In this document: positions 55,216-64,000 of the stretch, in pieces | How the letters are laid out: every line of letters starts with the position of its first letter | How positions within the stretch are numbered: the first letter of the stretch is position 1 | Assembly: GCF_000203815.1 (NCBI RefSeq) | Contig: NW_004457723.1 | Coordinates: 1,674,001-1,738,000, forward strand | Origin: Cavenderia fasciculata | Lineage: Eukaryota > Evosea > Eumycetozoa > Acytosteliales > Cavenderiaceae | Direction: 5' to 3' | Length of the DNA stretch: 64,000 nucleotides | Position numbers and translations under genes: made by a program | Notes under the pieces: generated by a model | Seen by the model: the letters and a program-made list of their open reading frames with translations, nothing else | Database searches by the model: none | Told to the model about the DNA's origin: nothing

Positions 55216-58200
55216 ATGATAACCTTGATATCTAGAAATCGTACTGAATCACAGTTTATGTGGTACGACAGCAATAGTATCACTGCCTGTAGACCATACG
55301 CACCCTTGAAAGATGGAATCAATCTGTGGGTATTTGAGCCTGAAAACCCAATGTACATCGAGAGTGCATTTCCTTTCACATACAACCACTATCCCACCAC
55401 CGATGCGGCACAGATGGAGTTGTTTGCAGCTAGTATGATGGAACTTTATCCCGGAACAAGGGTCATCATTCTGTGCTTCACTGGACTGCCATCTCCAATG
55501 CCAGACAACCTCACTCGCGCCTTTTCTATACTAGGATCGACCAACATCAATAGAGTCGGAACCAATAGAAACTATTGTATGATTGGTATCAAGGGTGGTA
55601 TTGCTGCAGAGTCGTTTGGAGATGACACAGTCACTCCTGGCGCAATCAAAGCTGAAATGACACGCCTGGTATTCGATCGGCAATTGACAAATTCTTTGGC
55701 CACCTCTCTAAAAATTGAATACTCCTCTAATGGTACACCATCGATCATCAATACAAACGTTCGCCTCTTATCGTTAACCTTTCAAGCGCTCAATCTGTTG
55801 GTCTTTAAGGAATACGGGACTGATCTAAAATCTTACAAGTACGACAGCCAAGAAGACGCTGACAATCTTCTTTCTCGTCTAACGGGCCTCAAGTATGGTA
55901 CAAAGTTTGCACTGTTTACTGCCAGTGATGGATTCAACAACAAGTTTAGATTCAATGACCAAACAATTGGATTTTTGCGAGACAAGTGTGGCAGTGCAAA
56001 CATTGAATCGTTTCAAACAAGTACAACCGATTACATTTGGTATATGGTGTCTAAAGTTGGTGCGCCATATTCTTTTAGTGAATACGCAACATCTGGTGAA
56101 TGTAGTTTCTTGTATACCCAAACAAAAGATACCTCTTTGAAAAGACAAAAAGAGACCAACGACTCACCAATCGAGACTGATATTTCAGTCTATTCAAATG
56201 CATTGACTGGATCATCCCGCATCGTCGTCAATGGAATTGTCCAAATACCAACAAGCAATCGTGGGTTCATAATGTGCGCAATCAATGAAGTCACTGGTCA
56301 AGTATATTATACTAGAGGTTACGACATATCAGTTTGCGATCCTAGCCAGAGCGCTGTGGACAATATGATTAGAGATATCCTCGATCTTTCTATTGGAACC
56401 TTTGTCGCCATCACTCTTGCCCAACCAAACATTGGTGCCTTTTCATTTGATGGATTAACTGAAGAATTAAAATTTGCTCTCGAAACGGTTGGTGCATCAC
56501 GTCTCAATGAAATCACCAGTCTCTCGAAATCCTATTCCCTTATTGGTAGAAAGGGATCACGTGCAGGGTCTGCTTTCGATAAACTGGCAACATCTCCATC
56601 TCAACTCTTTTCAAGTTTTGTACCAACACAAGTAAAGTCATTCATTGATATTGAAGTCACTTCCAATGCTGTAAGTACTAGTTTCTATAATTTATAGAAA
56701 CAATCAATAGTGATCACTAATAATATTCATTCTTATTTTTAGTTTTATTCAAACAATCATCAAGACTATGGATATTCTAGTTTTAAAATCAATGGAGTCT
56801 ATATCACGGAATACGAAGAAAATAACTCGATCGGTCTCAATGTGATGATTATCAACCCTATCAATGGAATCATTCAAGAGTTGTGCAACTTTAACACTCA
56901 AGATAACAGCGATCATGCAATTGCCTTTGCCCAAAAGCTGTCAACATTACCTATTGGTACTATTGTGGCTGTCTCTGCTGTTGGAGGTGCTTCTAAAAGA
57001 ATTACCGGTGCCATTGGTGCCATCGAAAAGTTCCTTGGAAGTAAACTGATCAAAGATTTTGTGCTCCCAGAGCCGTATTGCTTGATTGCAACTGTGAATG
57101 ACAGTTTGACACCTGCCAACCAACAAATAATCGGTGAATGTGTGGCAGGAAATGACCAAGAGGTCAGCAAATCTTCTTGTTCAACAAGATTCCCACTAAA
57201 ATCATTATTCAGCAATCGCTCATCTGGTGTCAATATGTGTGTCAGATCCAAAGGTAAATCAAACGACGCAAGTTGCCAAATAATAATCAATGGAGTTGAT
57301 GCATCACCTCTTGGCTATTCACAAGGACTCAATGCTATCTTTGTAAAGAGCTCTGACTTATCCAAAACAATCAAGCTTTACAACACAACTGCAAGTTGGG
57401 AACAATTCTTGTTGGATGTTCAATCACTCGACGATGGAACGTTTGTTTTGGTGGCTGTCAAAAAAAGTATGCCAGCCAGCAGCACAACATTGGCCAAGAA
57501 AATGGTATTCACTCTTATTGGCGCATCCAAGTTCATCGTTGTTCCAGATGACGGATCCTACTCTGTAATAGGTATTAAAGGAATGGCTGCAGGATCCGCT
57601 CTTGAAGAGTTTTCAAACGGAGATTCTCAAGTTTGTGTTGCATCATGGGAACCCACCACCTCCTCAGCTACAACTACTACTGCAACTAATATTAATAATG
57701 GTAAAACACATCAAACTGTATTTTCTGTTCAATTGTTTGATCAATACAATCATAAGTGTTCACCAATCCCTATATTAGACAAAACATTTGCAAGTGGAAA
57801 CATTTATACAAACGAACCAGCATCCAACTGGAACGGTGATAGAGAATCGAAAAGAGGAAGGGTGGTAAAGGCATTATTAATTGGACTTGAATACAAAAAA
57901 GGAGCTACCCCACCATTGGACAACTCAAGCATCGATATCAATGACCATGCTGCTGCTCTTTCCAATTGTGGCTATGTCCTCAAGGAAAACATTCATGTTT
58001 TAACAGAGAACCTCACACAAGTAACAAACAATGGTACCGCTGTTTGTGGGCCTAGTGCCAATTGCATCAAGGATGAAATAAGCAATTGGATGGCTCCCAA
58101 CTTGATTCAATGTGACTCTCTCTATGTTGCCATTATTGGAAGATGTTTCAAAAAGTCAATATTTGGTGGAAACGATCCTCAGTCTGGTCTTGTATCCCTC

Positions 58201-59049
58201 GATCACACCTTGACCTATTCTGATTATTCGCTGACTTGGAGCACTTTCCTCGACCTCTTTAACAGTGTACCATATGGTGTCAATATTACCTTTGTGTTGG
58301 ACTGTAACAACAGCCAAGACTTTTTGACTACTCTTGCAGGCAAATCATTCTACCAGAATACCATTGTCTATTTATCATCTGAACCTGGGAAAGTTGTGCC
58401 ATTGGTTACCATTGGCAACTCGATTGGAATCATTCCCCAGTTCACCAAAATTCTGAAATTGGGTGGCTGTAAATCAACCCCTCTATCTTACAGTTCAATC
58501 ATCACTCAACTTAAACAACAACAAGCCAAAGAATATAAATCAGTTCCATACATGTGGATCTATGGAAATTCAGAAGGAACTTTTTCGTTCCTCACCCGAG
58601 CCTCATCATCAAAGGTTACTATATACCAATATCATGCTTCTGTTGCAGGATCCAACAAGTTTAGATACTTTTACTCAAGATTCAATAATGTAGGAGGTGA
58701 ATGGATATTAGATGGGCCTGTTTGGATAGCATTAGCACCAGATACTAGTGATGGATTTCCTATATACCAATACTCGATCCTTACTCGTCCAGTAACCAAT
58801 AGTAGTGTAGAAACATACAACTACGACTATTGCCTAGACAGTACTCACTCCAGTGATCCTATAACTGGATACAAGTGGTACCCAATGGGTTCGGTTTGGA
58901 GAGCGTATCCGAAAAGATCTTCTGGTCTTCAACCTGTCTATCGCTATTATTTCGATCAAGTGACCAGAAGATACATGTATTCCACAAATGAAAATATTGG
59001 ACTAGGTTGGACACTCGATGGCATTGCATTCTACGCTTACAGCCTTTAA
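55216..59049 (+). CDS. ILEI repeats + caspase-like domain + DUF5648 repeats
   Basis: Two exons (55216-56670, 56743-59049) encode 1253 residues. Residues 1 to about 800 hold five ILEI-like units, with closers YCMIGIKGGIAAESF, YSLIGRKGSRAGSAFD and YSVIGIKGMAAGSALE in units 1, 3 and 5. From about residue 860, RVVKALLIGLEYKKGATPP, INDHAAALSNCGY and later FVLDCNNS look like a metacaspase-type p20 fold. The position of the usual His in GHG reads IIGRCF, while the Cys in DC is kept, so catalysis is doubtful. Residues about 1110-1253 are DUF5648-type lectin-like repeats (IYQYHASV, FRYFYSRF, GWTLDGIAFYAYSL). No signal peptide is apparent. The paralogue opposite lacks the last two modules. Confidence 0.78.
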
Positions 59050-59606
59050 AGAGAAGAGAAGATAGAACATCAACAACAAGTGTCATATAATTGACCCGAA
59101 TCCCTAGAAAAGGAATAGTTAAAAAAAATAATAAATATTTACGAGTCGTGCCATCAAAAGTCACAGTAGTTGGTGAAGAAGAAGTATAGTCGTCGTTTTA
59201 AATGTAATACAATGAATGAATGAGATATCTTTGCTTTGTGGTAAGCATAACATATCATAGTATAGTATAGTATAGTATACTCATCTCCATTTAAAACCAA
59301 TTAGAAATTTTGTTGTTGGTTGTTAACTATAGTGTGTGACACATTTATGAAAAGAAATGAAATGAATGTACTCATTCTTCAATGTACATTATAGATTCCC
59401 CTTTCTATATATCTTTTTTCTCTCTCTCCTCTCTATTAAATTATAGAAGTAGTATCTAAAAAGAGTCAGATCTTGTAGTTATCTGTAGTGCAATAGTGAA
59501 AATTAAACGAACGAAAATGAGTGCAAGAGTCAAGTGACTTGTCATGAATGAATGCAATCATTTCTTTTATCATTTGATTAGATATATATTAGATACGACG
59601 ACGACG
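59050..59606. other. Spacer before the mL45 gene
   Basis: AT-rich, with TATAG repeats near 59255-59280 and CT-rich stretches. An upstream in-frame ATG at 59544 precedes the preferred start of the next gene. No separate gene is seen. Confidence 0.35.
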
Positions 59607-60764
59607 ATGATGATCACTAGAACAACAGCATCTTCATATAGAGCTCTCTTTAGAGGTGTATCTAGCAGTAGCAGTGGTGTATTTAATAGTACAAGATCAA
59701 TCACATATAATTACAACAATAACAATAACAATAACAATAATAGCAACAATGATAGCAACAAATATAAATCAATCAATCAATTATTTGAAAGTAATCAAGG
59801 TAGAAATGAATTTGTTGGTCTATGTCAACAAGTAGCCAACTATACAGTGATGAGACAAAAGGTCGGTCGTACAATGAAACCAAACATCTATATTCAATCA
59901 CCAGGTCAAATATTCGAACCAAACCTTCCAGTACCTCTAACAAAGATACTCGTCACACCATCATCATGGATCGATACTATCAGATTCTACTATAGAACCT
60001 ATGGATCTATCGGTGTTATCAAATCTAAATTAAAGGCATTGACTCAAGATCAATTTGCTGTAAAATCGTATGTATCTCTGGCAGAGAGTTGTATTGTATA
60101 TATAATCACAAACTAATCACATCATTTGTTCCAATCTATCCAGATTCGTTGAACAAGCCAAAGAGATCTTTATCAATTTAAACAAAGCTATTGCAAATAG
60201 TGATACTGATGAAGTTAAAGAATTAGCTACCATTCATTATTATTCTGTAACCTATCATTCATCAAGATTTATCAATCATATCACTCACTGTATTATTAAT
60301 CTTTGTTTCCTCCTCCTCCTTTCTTTTCTTTTCTAGATTCTAGCCAAAAATACACAATTTGACAAGGTTGATGGAAAGAAAAATAATGTAAAGAGTGAAT
60401 GGACATGTGAATTGGATAAGCCAAAGATGTTATGGATTAGAGCTGGTCAAATCAGAACTACTGCCGCTGGAGGTATGGAATATTTTGGTCAAATTTGTGT
60501 AGAATTCTCTGGTAAACAAGTATGAAATTATAATATTATAAATATATTTAGATACATGTTTGTTTGTTTTTATTAATACATTCCCTTTTCTTTTCTTTTC
60601 TTTTCTTTTGACAGAGTTTAACTAGAACTGATACTAAAAAGAATATAATTATTTCTCAAGTAAAGGATGCTGAATTCAAGGATGTTTATGTCTTTGAACG
60701 TTGTCTTAGTAGTTTACCATCATCATGGAGAGTTTGTCAAACTGTTGATACTCAACAACAATAA
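59607..60764 (+). CDS. mrpl45: Mitochondrial ribosomal protein mL45 (MRPL45, Tim44-like fold)
   Basis: Four exons (59607-60067, 60144-60246, 60337-60519, 60615-60764) encode 298 residues. I prefer the ATG at 59607 because it begins MMITRTTASSYRALFRG, a presequence, whereas the ATG at 59544 adds 21 unlikely residues. An Asn tract follows. The Tim44-like domain starts about residue 110 with WIDTIRFYYRTYGSIG, then FVEQAKEIFINLNKAI, TDEVKELATIHYY, MLWIRAGQIRTTAAG, YFGQICVEFSGKQ, and ends YVFERCLSSLPSSWRVC, matching mL45. mL45 lies near the polypeptide exit tunnel and anchors mitoribosomes to the inner membrane. The yeast relative is Mba1. Confidence 0.82.
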
Positions 60765-60889
60765 ATAAATAAATAATAACTAATGAGTCAATTCAACAAA
60801 TTATTATTATTATTTTATTATTATTTATATATCTCTTTATTTATTATTATTCTAATATTTATCTATATTTATTTGTACTATTGATTTTG

Positions 60890-61903
60890 TTCGTACTTGA
60901 AAGCACCAATGCTCAGTCTGTCTGGCCATACCAATTCATCGTTTCGACACCCATCGTGTTGCCACAAGTCATCAAGTATGACAACCATAATTTTAACTAC
61001 CACCTTCAAATCCATGAGCATATCCTTCTCTAAATTCGGGTGTCTCCGAAGTAAAGTAATTTAAAGTGCGTGTGCTACTATTCATGAATAGGCCTGAGAT
61101 AGATATCCTGTGCTCCAAACGATGTTAATAGATCCTTGTGACCCCAAATAGGTTTCTTTGTTCCTCCATTTGCAGGATTCAGTCCTTGTTTGTTGATGAT
61201 AGTGAATAGGAAACATTTACTATCGCCATAGAATGTATTTGTTGAATTCCAAGATTGACTAATATATCCTCCAAATACATTTCCATCAGCCGATTTAATC
61301 AATGTAACTGTTTCACCTTGATCGTCACACTGGTTATGGAAAATAGTTGAATCAAAATTATTAAATTAAAGAGATGATTGATTGTAATATATTGTGTGTT
61401 TGTGTTTGTGTTTGTGTATCGATAAACAAACCTTGTGAATCATTTTATAGGAACGATAAGAACCAATCCAATCTGTAATCATTGCAATACATGGGAAATC
61501 AATTAGATTTGAAGGAGATTTACATAGTCTATAGAAAGCCATTTCTCTCATAATCTCTTTTTTGTATGTTGATGGGAATATACTATCGTCACCATCACGT
61601 AAATAGTTTAAATAGTATATATCTAAAATGTGTTCCATCTCTAAAGATACCATGATAATATATAAAATGGTTATATATATTAGTAATGATGAATTCATTT
61701 TGTTCATTCATTCCCCTTACCTATCAATAAAGAATGAATTATTTGGTTGACCATTTGCTGATACGTTTTGAATGTCACCAGTCAAGATCATCTTCCAAAT
61801 CTCTAACATGTTCTTTATAACTTGTTTCAACCTCTTGAAAGATTGAACTAAGTTCTTTAATTTTAAATTTCTCTTGTTCAAATAAATTATTACTATTATT
61901 CAT
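60890..61903 (-). pseudogene. Decayed BTB(T1)-TLDc gene
   Basis: Minus-strand pieces from 61903 read MNNSNNLFEQEKFKIKELSS, a coiled-coil start, then in another frame NVSANGQPNNSFFIDR. A GT/AG intron (61720-61641) joins this to DGTHFRYIL, the classic T1/BTB signature FIDRDGTHFRYIL. The frame then shifts to NYLRDGDDSIFPSTY, exon 61640-61432. Exon 61329-61078 carries the TLDc-like GGYISQSWNSTNTFYGDSK and FGAQDIYL before a stop; further protein-like sequence (YFTSETPEFREGYAHGFEGG) follows in the next frame. The T1 NVGG-type start is missing, presumably by deletion. At least three lesions make this a host pseudogene of a dictyostelid T1-TLDc family. Confidence 0.6.
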
Positions 61904-62295
61904 TATTTGTTCAAACAAAAAAGGGAAAGAGAAATAAGTATAATTGCATAAATGACTTGTTTAAACTCACACTCTCAATCACAAAATCCATTTATTAATT
62001 AAATTTTAGTTTCCAAAATATAAAATAACAAAGTAAATATCAAACCATTATATATTTATGTACATGTAAAGAAAAGGGTATTTATTTAAATGTTAAAAAA
62101 AAAGGTGAAAAGGTATTGTTAAAAGAGGTTTTAAGGACTCTTTTGGGGTTACATTAATAATATCCTTTCGGTGTGAATGTGTTCTGGAGTGATGGGTTGG
62201 GTTGAGTCGGGTTGGTTGATTGGTTGATAAAGTCGGGGTGGGGGAAAAAGAAGGGGATGATTTAAACAAAGAGTAGTAAATGTTTACTAGTATGT
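61904..62295. other. Spacer between the T1-TLDc relic and the deaminase gene
   Basis: AT-rich, with a G/T-rich stretch at about 62140-62260. No gene or strong structure is seen. It holds the 3' flank of the secreted deaminase gene. Confidence 0.35.
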
Positions 62296-63391
62296 TTAAG
62301 CTTCGAGGGCAGTGAAGGCAACTTCCTCAAGACCGTAGACACTGTAACCAAAGCTAAAGGTTTGACCTGGGAAGAGGACCTTGTTGTAGCTGAGCTTGTA
62401 GGTGTTTGGCTCAGAGGCAGCAGAGATACCCCATGGAGCACCCTTGAAGACGACGGATGGAGAGATGACGATGGGTGGATCAACGATGGTAGAGTTGGAT
62501 GGGTTAGAGATGATGGCGTTCCATTGGGTGACGACCTTGTCTCCTCCTTCAACCCAGACGGTGGTTCTGGTTTGAGTGAACTTGAGTGGTGAAACCTTGG
62601 CTGGATCTTGACAGGCACACTTGGGGGCAATGTAGTAGATGGAGGTTGGACGGTTGCAGTAGGTACCGAACCAAGCGTCACCTTCAGCCTTTACAACACC
62701 ACCGATAGCAACTGGGGCTTCAATACCGAGACCATAGGCACGGGAGAAGATGTAGCTGGAGTCAATTGGGATGTTGGACATACAGATCTTGCAGTAGAGG
62801 TCAGAGTTGTAGGTAGACCAGACGACAGTCTTGAATCTGGACCAGAGGATGGCAGAGGCACACATGGAACATGGCTCACCAGTGGTGTAGATAGAGTAGT
62901 TGGTGTACATTGAGATACCGTGGATTTCAGTGCAGTTTTGGATGGCAACGATTTCACCATGAGCAATCATGTTTGGCTTACCAGTGTTGATACCAATGCA
63001 AGCGAGGGTGCCATTTGGGAAGTAGATAGAGGAAACAAACTTCTTGTTGTTGACACGAGCAATGTCAATAATGTGACGCATTCTGGATTCGTGAACAGCG
63101 AGTTCATCAGCTGGGAGATCTGCTGGAGTTAAGACCTTTGACTAAGAGAAAAGGAATTGATAGAAATTTCATATATTTTGATTAATAACTTGAACTATTG
63201 ATTTGTTTGATTATTTCTTTTCATGTCTTCTTGTTGATATTTACATCTGAACGAACTTCATAGTTGGCCTTGGTGGCAGAGGCACATTGACCATAGTCAA
63301 CAGTCTCGGGGTTGTATGGGTCCTTGCAAGCGAGAACACCAGCCAAAAGGACGGATAAAATTACAAATAATAATGATAATGAAAATCTCAT
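62296..63391 (-). CDS. Secreted cytidine/guanine deaminase-like protein with CBM49-like tail
   Basis: Two exons (63391-63245, 63141-62296) encode 330 residues. MRFSLSLLFVILSVLLAGVL is a signal peptide. After VHESRMRHIIDIARVNNKK comes the CMP/dCMP-type zinc deaminase fold: HGEIVAIQNC supplies the zinc His and catalytic Glu, and EPCSMCASAILWS the two zinc Cys. The order and the MxxxPCSMC context are closest to guanine/cytosine or tRNA-adenosine deaminases. From about residue 225, KVSPLKFTQTRTTVWVEGG, WNAIISNPSN and TFSFGYSVYG resemble the CBM49 carbohydrate-binding module common in dictyostelid cellulose-associated proteins. It is likely extracellular or lysosomal. Substrate is unknown; bacterial-prey nucleobases are a guess. 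Codon bias suggests strong expression. Confidence 0.82.
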
Positions 63392-64000
63392 TGTTGTTTA
63401 GTTTTTCTTAAAGATAATCTATAGATATATAGAAAAAGAATAATAAGTAGGCAAGGAAGAGAAAACAAACAAAAGATGATTGTTTTGAAAAGGAAAAAAA
63501 AAGAAAAAGGAGAAGTGTAAGTAAGCAAGATATTCATGTGGTAGGAAGGAAAGGACATCCTTTTGATTGGACGCACGCAGAGACACCTCTAGAGATTCAA
63601 GGGAGATTGAGAGAATGGTTGATCAAAGTCGTGGTGACGACCCGTCTGATTTTTTGCATCTCCATTCCCCTCTTTAGAGTGGTGACGTGACGGCATGTTG
63701 TCTTTGTCTTTTGTTTGTTTGTGGGCTTATACATACACTGATGGATTCTTTGAAAATTAATTTTGATCGGTAGGTTGGATATGAACGGGTAGGTTTGTGG
63801 GGATTGATAGATAGATGATACTTTGAGTTGAAACGTAGTCGACTTACAAAGTACAGATAATGGTAATACAGGTAGGTGGTACAATAGAGTAATAATGTGA
63901 TTTGAGGAACTGTTGCAAAGCTGTTTATAAAGGTATCTGGCAAGCAGGAGAACAGCGGAATGAGAAATAGAAAATAATTAAAAATATCACAATTAGTTGT
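63392..64000. other. Upstream region of the secreted deaminase gene
   Basis: It contains an A/G-rich stretch beside the start codon and a moderately GC-rich segment at 63530-63720. No gene is seen before the window ends. Confidence 0.35.

Noticed and set aside
59544-59606. Upstream in-frame ATG extending mL45
   Set aside because: The extension has Glu and Asp and no presequence character, and the downstream ATG gives a good mitochondrial targeting peptide.
1-64000. Mobile elements (LTR, DIRS, LINE, DNA transposon) and CRISPR
   Set aside because: No reverse transcriptase, integrase or transposase motifs, no long terminal repeats and no regularly spaced repeats were seen.

Overview
The window is nuclear DNA from a social amoeba (Dictyosteliida, Amoebozoa). 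The evidence is AT-rich intergenic DNA, short AT-rich introns with GTATGT or GTAAGT donors and T-rich acceptors, Asn/Gln/Ser homopolymer tracts in proteins, compact genes on both strands, and families typical of this group (a ComC/Tgr-like IPT/TIG-EGF receptor, TPR-SET proteins, ankyrin-like arrays, an Rh-type ammonium channel). Coding GC is moderate and the Asn tracts are short, which fits a group 1 or 2 dictyostelid better than Dictyostelium discoideum. The species is not determined. No tRNA, rRNA, CRISPR, retroelement or DNA transposon was recognised.

Layout. 1-2.4 kb: 3' part of vps52 (GARP/EARP tethering complex). 2.6-11.1 kb: a tandem duplication of a two-gene unit, an ER DNAJC3/P58IPK-like co-chaperone plus a large ankyrin-like protein. 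11.7-14.1 kb: a seven-TM protein and a FAM210-like mitochondrial protein. 14.2-16.0 kb: bifunctional ATP sulfurylase/APS kinase. 16-18.2 kb: non-coding DNA with a decayed bZIP-like gene and a GATA microsatellite. 18.2-22 kb: a mitochondrial-type membrane protein, the proteasome chaperone POMP/Ump1 and a two-RRM protein. 22.4-30 kb: Rab escort protein, branched-chain keto acid dehydrogenase E1 alpha, a divergent eIF5A paralogue and WDR70. 30-34 kb: COMMD7 and mitochondrial alanyl-tRNA synthetase. 34.7-40.8 kb: an IPT/TIG-EGF membrane protein and an Rh glycoprotein. 40.8-43.4 kb: a long gene-free stretch with strong inverted repeats, one ending in a T-run. 43.4-47.1 kb: two TPR-SET paralogues, one with an in-frame stop. 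47.8-52.1 kb: a DHHC palmitoyltransferase, a tiny three-exon mitofissin (Atg44/Mdi1)-like gene and an F-box/LRR-like protein. 52.5-59 kb: a head-to-head pair of ILEI-repeat proteins, one with an added caspase-like domain and DUF5648 repeats. 59.6-63.4 kb: mitochondrial ribosomal protein mL45, a decayed T1(BTB)-TLDc gene and a secreted deaminase with a carbohydrate-binding-like tail.

Most genes are unrelated housekeeping functions lying side by side, with many mitochondrial proteins (BCKDH E1 alpha, AlaRS, mL45, FAM210-like, mitofissin-like). The most unusual items are the ILEI/caspase-like/DUF5648 architecture and its inverted partner, the mitofissin-like gene outside fungi, and several structured non-coding segments that could be RNA genes. 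Exon joins were read by eye from GT/AG sites, reading frame and family alignment from memory; no searches were run.
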